DNA of 11,022 bases, from positions 1-11,022 of the forward strand of contig JAISDM010000189.1 in the NCBI GenBank assembly GCA_031264885.1, in the 5' to 3' direction. The position numbers and the translations under genes were made by a program. The stretch is from Peptococcaceae bacterium. Its GTDB lineage: Bacteria; Bacillota; Peptococcia; DRI-13; UBA5745. Each line of letters starts with the position of its first letter. Position 1 is the first letter of the stretch. Below the pieces are notes generated by a model, which was not told where the DNA came from, did no database searches, and saw only the letters and a program-made list of their open reading frames with translations. Shown here piece after piece: positions 4,969-11,022 of this stretch.

Positions 4969-6270
4969 TTGGATCGCTGGAACAAAAGCATACCGGAGGG
5001 CATGACGGATCTGCTCTTTGGACTCGGGTGCCGGAAGGCGGATTTGGAAAACGACTGTATGGAATCCTTCCGGGCGCGGGGGTTCTCGCCCCTGGAGACG
5101 CCCACTCTGGAATATTACGATGTGTTTGACGGGATTCCCGGCGGCCTGGATCAGACCGGGATGTACAAGCTGTTTGACGCGGACGGGCATATCTTGGTCA
5201 TGCGCCCGGATTTGACGATCCCTATGGCGCGGGTGACGGCCACCCGTCTGGCGGGGGCGGTGTTCCCTCTGCGGTTCTGCTATCGGGGCCAGGTGTTCCG
5301 CACGCGGCAGAATTTCGGCGGCATGCGCCACGAATGGACCCAATGCGGCGTCGAGATCATCGGGGGGGAGCCGGACCGGGCGGATCTGGACTGCCTGGAG
5401 GCCGCCGTCTCGGTTTTGCTGGAATCCGGCGCCTCCCAGCCCAAGCTGGAATTGGGGCAGGCGGATTTCTTCAAAGGCGTCGCGGAGGAACTCAGCCTGG
5501 ACCCGGCGGAGACGGAACTGATCCGGGGATATATTGAGAAAAAAAGCTTTGGCAATGTTCAGGATTATTTAAAGAATCGGGCAAAACCGCTGAAATCCTC
5601 CGAAATGGAGGCGCTGATGGATTTGCCCTGGCTCTTTGGGGGCCCTGAGGTACTCAAAAAAGCCCGGGCCTATACCCGGCACCCGAAGGCGGCGGCGGCC
5701 CTGGATCAGCTGGAATCCCTGCATTCGAAACTGTGCCTTATGGGACTGGGAGAATATTTGAGTTTTGACTTGGGCATGGTGCATCAGCTGGGGTATTATA
5801 CGGGCATCATCTTTCGCGGCTATGTGAAGGGGGCGGGGGAGTATGTCCTGTCGGGAGGCCGGTACGACCGGCTCCTGTCGCAGTTCGGGATGGATCGGGG
5901 CGCCGTGGGATTCGGCGTCAATGTGGATTCGCTGACCCAGGCCGCCGGCGAGATGGAGAAGAAGGACCGGAGGGCGTCCCGTTACCTGGTCTGGGGCGGC
6001 TGGGAGCAGATGGAGTCTGTGTACACCATGGTGGATTACATGAGAAAGCATGACTGCCCCGCGGAGGTGGGTTTGCTGCGGGATGAGAAGGAAGCGGTCC
6101 GTTACGCGGTTGACCGGGGGATCCCATACGTATTGATATGGGACGAACACGGCGGCTGGGCTCAGTGGGACGTTCGAAGCGGCAGACCGGTACCTTTCAA
6201 CGGAGAGGGGATGACGGCTCGTGATGGAAGCCTTGACGATCGCTCTGACCAAGGGGCGGCTCCAGAATGA
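4969..6270 (+). CDS. hisZ: ATP phosphoribosyltransferase regulatory subunit HisZ
   Basis: HisZ is a histidyl-tRNA synthetase paralogue without aminoacylation activity. It forms a hetero-octamer with short-form HisG and is needed for catalysis and histidine feedback. The 433-residue product has the class II core: RPDLTIPMARVTATRL near residue 80, the motif 2-like RFCYRGQVFRTR near 105, GYYTGIIFRGYV and LSGGRYDRLLSQFG near 300. It lacks a HisRS anticodon-binding domain of normal type. The start is TTG at 4969, with GAGAGGTG ending eight bases upstream; no better start fits the conserved N-terminus (SIPEGMTDLL). The last 16 codons overlap the start of hisG, and the C-terminal tail (about 17 residues after EGM) looks non-conserved. 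The presence of short HisG next door supports the call over HisRS. Confidence 0.93.
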   Translation: MDRWNKSIPEGMTDLLFGLGCRKADLENDCMESFRARGFSPLETPTLEYYDVFDGIPGGLDQTGMYKLFDADGHILVMRPDLTIPMARVTATRLAGAVFPLRFCYRGQVFRTRQNFGGMRHEWTQCGVEIIGGEPDRADLDCLEAAVSVLLESGASQPKLELGQADFFKGVAEELSLDPAETELIRGYIEKKSFGNVQDYLKNRAKPLKSSEMEALMDLPWLFGGPEVLKKARAYTRHPKAAAALDQLESLHSKLCLMGLGEYLSFDLGMVHQLGYYTGIIFRGYVKGAGEYVLSGGRYDRLLSQFGMDRGAVGFGVNVDSLTQAAGEMEKKDRRASRYLVWGGWEQMESVYTMVDYMRKHDCPAEVGLLRDEKEAVRYAVDRGIPYVLIWDEHGGWAQWDVRSGRPVPFNGEGMTARDGSLDDRSDQGAAPE

Positions 6271-6859
6271 CGCGGTGAATGTATTCAAACAGGCGGGCCT
6301 GCCCTGCGATTGCCTGACTCAGGCCTCCGGCCGCAAGCTGGTGCTGGAGGATCCGGGGGGGGATATCCGTTATGTGCTGGCCAAAGCCCCGGATGTGGTC
6401 ACTTATGTGGAACACGGGGCCGCGGACTTGGGCGTGGTGGGACTGGACACCCTGATGGAGCATGGGGGCCAGGTGTATGAGATCCTGGATCTGGGTATCG
6501 GCAGATGCCGGTTTGTGGTGGCGGGCTTCCCGGACACATCCCTGGAGCCGGGGCCGAAACAGAAGCGGATCGCGACCAAGTATCCGGCGGTGGCCGGGCG
6601 GTATTTCAAGGAAAAAGGGCTGAACGTGAACATCATCCGGATCGAGGGCTCGGTGGAACTGGCGCCGCTGCTGGGCCTGTCGGACGCGATTCTCGATATC
6701 GCGGAAACCGGCGGCACGCTGAGGGACAACGGGCTGGTGGTCTTGGAGGGGGTGGCGGAATTGAGCGCCCGGCTGATCGTCAATATCGCCAGCATGAAGT
6801 TAAAACAGAAGGAAATACGCCGGCTTGTGGAGCGGCTGTGGGGGGGAGAACGGCCATGA
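6221..6859 (+). CDS. hisG: ATP phosphoribosyltransferase catalytic subunit HisG, short form
   Basis: HisG condenses ATP and PRPP to N1-(5-phosphoribosyl)-ATP, the first and committed step. At 212 residues this is the short form, which lacks the C-terminal regulatory domain and depends on HisZ, encoded just upstream. Motifs seen are LTIALTKGRL at the N-terminus, ADLGVVGLDTL in the middle and the PRPP-binding LDIAETGGTLRDNGL near residue 165. The start is either GTG at 6221 or ATG at 6224. GGAGAGGGG at 6202-6210 fits GTG better by spacing, ATG by codon; the two differ by one residue. It overlaps hisZ by about 50 bases, more than usual, and its own stop overlaps the hisD start as ATGA, both indicating coupled translation. 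Confidence 0.95.
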   Translation: MMEALTIALTKGRLQNDAVNVFKQAGLPCDCLTQASGRKLVLEDPGGDIRYVLAKAPDVVTYVEHGAADLGVVGLDTLMEHGGQVYEILDLGIGRCRFVVAGFPDTSLEPGPKQKRIATKYPAVAGRYFKEKGLNVNIIRIEGSVELAPLLGLSDAILDIAETGGTLRDNGLVVLEGVAELSARLIVNIASMKLKQKEIRRLVERLWGGERP

Positions 6860-8202
6860 TCGCCTGGATTGAGGCGGACGGACGGCGGGAAAAAGCATTC
6901 CTGGAAGAGATCCGGCGGCGCGGGGGGCAGACCCGTCAGGACGCTTTGGAGGCGGTTCAGGATATATTGAGGCAGGTTCGTCTCCGGGGGGACGCGGCGG
7001 CGCGGGAGCTGACCCTGCGCTATGACCGCGCGGATCTGGAGGACTTCCGGGTCTCCGGCAGGGAATGGGACGAAGGGATCCGGCAGGTCCCGGCAGACTT
7101 GGCAAAGGCGCTGGCTCAGGCCGCGGAGAACATCCGGGCCTTCCATGAGCGGCAGAAACGGGTCTCGTGGCATATGACCGGGCCGGAGGGGATTTTTTTG
7201 GGTTTGGAGATCCGGCCGCTGAAGCGGGTGGGGATTTACGTGCCCGGGGGTACGGCGGCGTATTTCTCTTCCGTGCTGATGAACGCGATTCCCGCTCAGG
7301 CCGCCGGTGTGGAGGAGATATACATGGTTACGCCGCCTTCGCCCTCCGGCGGACTCGCGCCCGCGACGCTGGCGGCGGCGCGGCTGGCGGGGGTGCGTCA
7401 GATCTATAAAATCGGCGGGGCTCAGGCGGTGGCGGCCTTGGCGTATGGCACGGAGACTGTGCCGAAGGTGGATAAAATCACGGGGCCGGGGAATTTGTAC
7501 GTGTCTCTGGCAAAACGTCTGGTCGCCGGTGAGACGGACATCGATAAGATCGCCGGGCCCAGCGAGATACTGATCATCGCGGAGGGGGAAACCCGCGCCG
7601 GAGCGGAAGGGGAAGGAGGCGTCCGGACGCGGGCGGGGTTCATCGCGGCGGATCTGCTGTCCCAGGCCGAGCATGACCCGATGGCCTCGGCCATTCTGCT
7701 GACGCCGTCCAGGGCTTTGGCGCTGGAGGCGAAAGCGGAACTGGAGCGGCGGCTGGAGGTTTTGCCCAGAAAAGAGACCGCCCGGCAGTCGCTGAAGGAT
7801 TACGGAGGCATCATCGTGACCCGGCATATGGACGAGGCGGCGGAACTGGCCGACGCCTTCGCGCCGGAGCATCTGGAACTCCTGATGGATGAGCCGCTGG
7901 CCTGGGCCGGCCGGATCAGGAACGCGGGCGCCATATTTATGGGGGATTTTTCACCGGAGCCTCTGGGGGACTACTTTGCGGGGCCCAATCATATACTGCC
8001 GACAGGGGGAACGGCGCGCTTTGCCTCTCCGCTGTCGGTGGACGATTTTTTGAAAAAAACAAGTCTTGTATATTATTCGGAAAAAGCGTTAAAATCAGTA
8101 GGGGATCAGATTATGGTCATGGCCCGAAGCGAAGGGTTCCAGGCGCACGCCGGGGCCGTTCAGGCGCGGTTGGACGGGGGGGATTCGAATCAGCGAGGGT
8201 AA
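6856..8202 (+). CDS. hisD: Histidinol dehydrogenase HisD
   Basis: This zinc enzyme oxidises L-histidinol to histidinal and then to histidine with two NAD+, the last two pathway steps. The 448-residue product has all expected catalytic residues: Q270 and H273 in SQAEHD, E338 and H339 in APEHLEL (general acid/base pair), D372 in GDYFAGPNH and H431 in GFQAHAG. GIYVPGGTAAY and KITGPGN are the nucleotide and substrate loops. It is longer than the usual about 430 residues because of a loop of about 12 extra residues, rich in Gly, Glu and Arg, near 246-259, just before the zinc-ligand helix. The start is ATG at 6856, overlapping the hisG stop as ATGA; an in-frame opening further upstream is only hisG read in another frame. 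Function looks intact. Confidence 0.96.
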   Translation: MIAWIEADGRREKAFLEEIRRRGGQTRQDALEAVQDILRQVRLRGDAAARELTLRYDRADLEDFRVSGREWDEGIRQVPADLAKALAQAAENIRAFHERQKRVSWHMTGPEGIFLGLEIRPLKRVGIYVPGGTAAYFSSVLMNAIPAQAAGVEEIYMVTPPSPSGGLAPATLAAARLAGVRQIYKIGGAQAVAALAYGTETVPKVDKITGPGNLYVSLAKRLVAGETDIDKIAGPSEILIIAEGETRAGAEGEGGVRTRAGFIAADLLSQAEHDPMASAILLTPSRALALEAKAELERRLEVLPRKETARQSLKDYGGIIVTRHMDEAAELADAFAPEHLELLMDEPLAWAGRIRNAGAIFMGDFSPEPLGDYFAGPNHILPTGGTARFASPLSVDDFLKKTSLVYYSEKALKSVGDQIMVMARSEGFQAHAGAVQARLDGGDSNQRG

Positions 8203-8221
8203 ACGCGGGGAGCAAAACAGG

Positions 8222-8812
8222 ATCGGGCGCGCGGCGGAAATCGAGCGCGTCACGAATGAAACGGACATTGTCTGCCGGCTGAATCTGGACGGAACGGGGT
8301 CGGCCGCCATTGATACGGGCGTCGGTTTTTTGAACCATATGCTGACTTTGCTGGCGGGACACGGATCCCTGGATCTGGAGATAAAAGCCCGGGGGGATTT
8401 GGCGGTGGACGCCCATCATACGGTGGAGGACACGGGCATTGTCCTGGGGGAGGCGCTGAGAAAGGCGCTGGGGGACCGCAAGGGCATTTGCCGGTACGCC
8501 ACCCGCTTTGTGCCCATGGACGAGACGCTGGCCATGGTTTCGCTGGATCTGTGTACTAGGGCGTATTTACACTTTGATCCGGGTCCGGGAGGGCCTCTGA
8601 CGGGCGTCCTGGGTTCCATGGAAGCGGAGACGGCGCCGGAGTTTTTCCGGGCTTTTGCCATGAACGGAAGTATGACTTTGCACGCCAATATTCTCTATGG
8701 AGACAATACCCATCATAAGCTGGAGGCTTTGTTTAAGGCGTTGGGGCAGGCTTTGGGGGAGGCGGCGCGGATTGAGGGAAGCCGCGTTTTTTCCACGAAA
8801 GGCGTGCTGTAG
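8222..8812 (+). CDS. hisB: Imidazoleglycerol-phosphate dehydratase HisB (non-canonical start)
   Basis: HisB is the manganese enzyme that dehydrates imidazole glycerol phosphate to imidazole acetol phosphate. It is monofunctional here, with no phosphatase domain. Motifs are IDTGVGFLNHML, AGHGSLDL, the metal-binding DAHHTVEDTG, and NILYGDNTHHKLEALFKALG; it ends in the standard STKGVL. The start is unusual: the family N-terminus (GRAAEIERVTNETDI) is encoded directly upstream in the same frame, but no ATG, GTG or TTG precedes it back to the stop at 8099. The first standard start, TTG at 8330, would cut into the fold and remove metal-site context. ATC at 8222 is the best fit: GGAG at 8209-8212 lies nine bases upstream and the 196-residue product has normal length. 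ATT at 8183 or ATC at 8189, overlapping hisD, are alternatives. A base error in the assembly cannot be excluded. Confidence 0.85.
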   Translation: MGRAAEIERVTNETDIVCRLNLDGTGSAAIDTGVGFLNHMLTLLAGHGSLDLEIKARGDLAVDAHHTVEDTGIVLGEALRKALGDRKGICRYATRFVPMDETLAMVSLDLCTRAYLHFDPGPGGPLTGVLGSMEAETAPEFFRAFAMNGSMTLHANILYGDNTHHKLEALFKALGQALGEAARIEGSRVFSTKGVL

Positions 8813-8836
8813 GCCGAAGGCGTGCTGCAGGCCGAA
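8801..8836. repeat. 18-bp tandem duplication across the hisB stop
   Basis: Bases 8801-8818 and 8819-8836 are identical except for one T/C difference. That difference makes TAG (the hisB stop) in the first copy and CAG in the second. The first copy encodes the conserved HisB ending KGVL, so the second is the extra one. It fills most of the hisB-hisA gap. Confidence 0.85.
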
Positions 8837-8853
8837 AAATCGAGAAGGGGTGG

Positions 8854-10326
8854 ATGAAATTGAAAATCATTCCTGCCATTGACTTTCTGGAAGGAAAAGG
8901 AGTCCGGCTTTATCAGGGGGATTTCGGGACGAAGGAAGAAGTCAGTCAGGATCCGTTGGCGACGGCGACGGTTTTTCAGGAGGCGGGCGCCCCTTGGATT
9001 CATTTGGTGGATTTGGACGGCGCCCGGCGCGGATCCATGCAGAACAGGGCTTTGATTCTGGACATCGTCCGGCGGCTTACGATTCCCGCGGAGGTGGGGG
9101 GAGGCGTCCGGGATATGAAAACCATCGATTCTCTGCTGTCTCAGGGGGTCGCCAGGGTGGTTCTGGGCAGCGCGGCGGTCAAGAATCCCAACTTGGTCAA
9201 GGAGGCGGCCAAGGCTTATCCCGGCAAAATCGCGGCGGGGATCGACGCTATGGATGAAAGGGTTCGAACGGAGGGCTGGACGGAGGACAGCGCCGTGTCT
9301 TATCTGGAACTGGCGGCCCGGATGGATTCCGCGGGTGTGGCCTGTATTATCTATACGGATATCGGCAAGGACGGTTCTTTGAGCGGCCCGGATCTGGACC
9401 GGCTGGCCAAGCTGAAGGAGCGGGTCAGCTGCCCTGTCGTGGCTTCCGGCGGGATACGGGATTTGTCTCACATCCGTTCTCTGATGGAATTGGATCTGGA
9501 GGGGGCGGTTGTGGGCAAGGCCATCTACAGCGGCTCGCTGTCTTTGCGAAAGGCGCTGAGAGAGACTCAGACCCCCAGACGGATCATTCCCTGTCTGGAT
9601 GTCTTTGAAGGGCAAGTGGTCAAGGGGACGCAGTTTACCAATTTGCAGACTTTGGGGGATCCGGTGGAGTTTGCTCTGCGCTATCAGAAGCAGGGGGCGG
9701 ATGAGCTGTTCTTCCTGGACATCGGCGCTACGGTGGAGGATCGCGGCATTATGGCGGATCTGGCCGCGAGGACGGTGCGGGCGCTGTCCATTCCTCTGAC
9801 GGTGGGCGGCGGCATCCGCACCCTGGAGGATATGAAGCGGATGTTTGACATCGGGGTGTCGCGGGTGTCGGTGGGCTCGGCGGCCATCCGGGATCCCGCG
9901 CTGATCCGGCGGGGCGCGGAGGCTTTCGGCGGCGAGAGGCTGGTTTCTTCCATTGATGTGGGGGCCGGCGATACGCCCAGCGGGCTGGAGGTTCTGATGA
10001 AAAGCGGCAGGGAAAAATCCGGAATGGACGCGGTGGAGTTCGCGAAAAAGATGGAGGATTCCGGCGCGGGCAGTCTGCTGGTCACGGGATTGGTCACGGA
10101 CGGGATGAAGGGCGGCTATGATCTCAGGAGTCTGGGGGTCATATCGGCGGCGGTGGACATCCCGGTGGTCGCTTCGGGGGGCTGCGGCAAGCTGGAGCAT
10201 TTTTACGAGGTGTTCGCGGCCACGGAAGTGGACGGGGCGCTGGCCGCGTCTGTGTTTCACATGGGGGAGCTGACCATTCGCAAGGTGAAGGCGTACTTGA
10301 GGGAACAGGGGATATTTGTGGCGTGA
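8854..10326 (+). CDS. hisA-hisF: HisA-HisF fusion: ProFAR isomerase plus imidazole glycerol phosphate synthase cyclase
   Basis: One uninterrupted 490-residue frame carries two phosphate-binding TIM barrels. Residues 1-235 are HisA, which isomerises ProFAR to PRFAR: catalytic D10 in PAID, D131 in AGID, GGGVRD, VLGSAAV and YTDIGKDGSLSG are typical. Residues 240-490 are HisF-like, the cyclase forming imidazole glycerol phosphate and AICAR. They keep D249 and K257 (Thermotoga maritima HisF D11, K19), GGGIRT, D368 (D130), D416 (D176), ASGGCGKLEHF and AASVFH. Changed positions include D98 to S336, K99 to R337, N103 to G341, Q123 to E361, E167 to S407 and D174 to V414. The linker is only a few residues and has no Shine-Dalgarno site with a start codon, so separate HisF initiation is unlikely. 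Start is ATG 8854 after AAGGGG. hisH is absent from before hisA, where it is common. The HisA function is near certain; HisF activity is likely but possibly not HisH-coupled. Confidence 0.92.
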   Translation: MKLKIIPAIDFLEGKGVRLYQGDFGTKEEVSQDPLATATVFQEAGAPWIHLVDLDGARRGSMQNRALILDIVRRLTIPAEVGGGVRDMKTIDSLLSQGVARVVLGSAAVKNPNLVKEAAKAYPGKIAAGIDAMDERVRTEGWTEDSAVSYLELAARMDSAGVACIIYTDIGKDGSLSGPDLDRLAKLKERVSCPVVASGGIRDLSHIRSLMELDLEGAVVGKAIYSGSLSLRKALRETQTPRRIIPCLDVFEGQVVKGTQFTNLQTLGDPVEFALRYQKQGADELFFLDIGATVEDRGIMADLAARTVRALSIPLTVGGGIRTLEDMKRMFDIGVSRVSVGSAAIRDPALIRRGAEAFGGERLVSSIDVGAGDTPSGLEVLMKSGREKSGMDAVEFAKKMEDSGAGSLLVTGLVTDGMKGGYDLRSLGVISAAVDIPVVASGGCGKLEHFYEVFAATEVDGALAASVFHMGELTIRKVKAYLREQGIFVA

Positions 10327-10347
10327 ATCGCGGAGGGGGCGTATTTT

Positions 10348-10686
10348 TTGACAGTCAGAAATCTTGAGAAGGTGGATTTCGGCAAGGGTTTGGTGCCGGC
10401 CGTGGTTCAGGACGCGGAAACGAATCAGGTTCTCATGCTGGCCTATGTGAACGGGGAGGCTCTGGACCGGATGCTGGAAGAGGGCCGCACCTGGTTCTAC
10501 AGCCGTTCCCGGCGGAAGCTGTGGAACAAGGGGGAGACCTCGGGGAATTATCAGAATCTGGTGAGCATCGACGCGGACTGCGACGGGGACGCGCTGCTCC
10601 TGCGGGTGATCCCGGAGGGGCCGGCCTGTCACACCGGGGCGGTCAGCTGCTTTTTTACGAATATATTCGAGAGGGAGGGGGGTTGA
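10348..10686 (+). CDS. hisI: Phosphoribosyl-AMP cyclohydrolase HisI
   Basis: HisI is a zinc enzyme that opens the adenine ring of phosphoribosyl-AMP to give ProFAR, the substrate of HisA. The 112-residue product shows MLAYVN, the WFYSRSRRKLWNKGETSGN block, the metal-binding DCDGDALL, and the C-terminal CHTGAVSCF with its cysteines. Length equals that of stand-alone HisI, without a HisE domain. The start is TTG at 10348; GGAGGGGG at 10332-10339 lies eight bases upstream and no ATG fits the conserved N-terminus. It follows the hisA-hisF stop by 21 bases and is separated from hisE by a single base. Confidence 0.95.
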   Translation: MTVRNLEKVDFGKGLVPAVVQDAETNQVLMLAYVNGEALDRMLEEGRTWFYSRSRRKLWNKGETSGNYQNLVSIDADCDGDALLLRVIPEGPACHTGAVSCFFTNIFEREGG

Positions 10687-10687
10687 T

Positions 10688-11011
10688 GTGGAGGCGCTGA
10701 ACCAGTTGTACGCGGTGATTCAAGCGCGTATGGGGCGGACTGAGACTGTGGAAAACTCCTATACCGGCTATCTCTTTGAGCAGGGGCTGGATAAGATTTT
10801 GAAGAAGGTGGGGGAGGAGTCGGCGGAGGTGATCATCGCCGCCAAGAATGACGATCCGCGGGCGCTGGTCATGGAATTGGCCGATTTGTTTTATCATGTG
10901 CTGGTGTTGATGAATCAGTCGGGGATTTCCATGGAGGCTTTGGAGGAGGAGCTGCTGCGCAGGCGGGAGAAGACGGGGAATAAGAAGCCCGGGCGGCAGG
11001 CGGAGGGATGA
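10688..11011 (+). CDS. hisE: Phosphoribosyl-ATP pyrophosphatase HisE
   Basis: HisE hydrolyses phosphoribosyl-ATP to phosphoribosyl-AMP, the second step, which feeds HisI. It is an all-alpha MazG-like NTP pyrophosphohydrolase of 107 residues. The metal-binding acidic motif is seen in LDKILKKVGEESAEVIIAAK (residues around 34-53) and in ELADLFYHVLVLM. The start is GTG at 10688, one base after the hisI stop; the overlapping ATG at 10686 leads to a stop after four codons. GAGGGAGG just upstream is the ribosome binding site. HisI and HisE are separate proteins here, while many bacteria fuse them. The C-terminal tail is basic and not conserved. The window ends 11 bases after the stop, so further operon genes cannot be seen. 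Confidence 0.95.
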   Translation: MEALNQLYAVIQARMGRTETVENSYTGYLFEQGLDKILKKVGEESAEVIIAAKNDDPRALVMELADLFYHVLVLMNQSGISMEALEEELLRRREKTGNKKPGRQAEG

Positions 11012-11022
11012 CAGGCGGGGCG

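Noticed and set aside
6403..7872. A 489-codon minus-strand frame opposite hisG and hisD
   Set aside because: Composition is typical of an antisense frame in high-GC DNA; no motif, start site or promoter supports it.
8330..8332. TTG at 8330 as the hisB start
   Set aside because: It lies within the conserved GVGFLNHML motif and would delete about 36 conserved residues; no ribosome binding site precedes it.
8810..8812. Recoding of TAG as a sense codon
   Set aside because: HisB ends at its normal family C-terminus at this TAG, so a standard stop explains it; the possible readthrough is kept only as a low-weight observation.
9544..9546. In-frame TTG as a separate hisF start
   Set aside because: It lies in the conserved HisA C-terminus (GSLSLRKAL) and has no Shine-Dalgarno sequence upstream.
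8713..10632. A 639-codon open frame on the minus strand opposite hisA-hisF and hisI
   Set aside because: It is an antisense shadow of GC-rich coding sequence, rich in Arg, Pro, His and Gln with no domain. The plus strand encodes unmistakable his proteins.

Overview
The window has two unlike halves. Bases 1 to about 3950 are an accessory, repeat-rich stretch with a few small, mostly unrelated genes. Bases about 3950 to 11011 are one tightly packed, GC-rich plus-strand operon: a SpoU/TrmH-type RNA methyltransferase followed by histidine biosynthesis genes in the order hisZ, hisG, hisD, hisB, hisA-hisF (one fused frame), hisI, hisE. The pairing of a HisZ regulatory subunit with a short-form HisG, strong GGAGG-type ribosome binding sites and the gene order suggest a GC-rich Bacillota (Clostridia-like) genome. 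This is inference; no rRNA or other lineage marker is present.

Layout. 1-728: no gene; inverted repeats, two copies of a composite palindromic repeat and an intrinsic terminator. 729-1235: nitroreductase-family protein, followed by a 26-bp perfect-stem terminator. 1319-1595: another composite repeat. 1596-2345: a promoter and a two-gene HEPN/MNT nucleotidyltransferase module. 2433-2795: a visibly AT-richer RidA-family gene. 2796-3128: no gene; short tandem repeat and repeat fragments. 3129-3710, minus strand: unrecognised membrane protein whose last codons lie in repeat sequence. 3767-3948: a repeat copy nearly identical to the one at about 1343-1500, so the HEPN/MNT, ridA and membrane-protein block is bracketed by direct repeats. 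An extended -10 promoter at 3949-3977 then starts the operon.

How the genes work together. HisZ plus HisG make phosphoribosyl-ATP, HisE and HisI hydrolyse and open it, HisA isomerises ProFAR to PRFAR, HisF (normally with HisH) cyclises it to imidazole glycerol phosphate, HisB dehydrates that, and HisD performs the last two oxidations. hisC, a histidinol-phosphate phosphatase and hisH are not in the window. hisH is absent from between hisB and hisA, its common place in this gene order.

The most notable points are: (1) the HisA-HisF fusion; (2) a HisF half that keeps its catalytic aspartates but has lost several residues used for communication with HisH and for gating ammonia; (3) a hisB that has no ATG, GTG or TTG upstream of its conserved N-terminus, so it probably starts at AUC or another rare codon; and (4) the composite palindromic repeat family that structures the accessory half.
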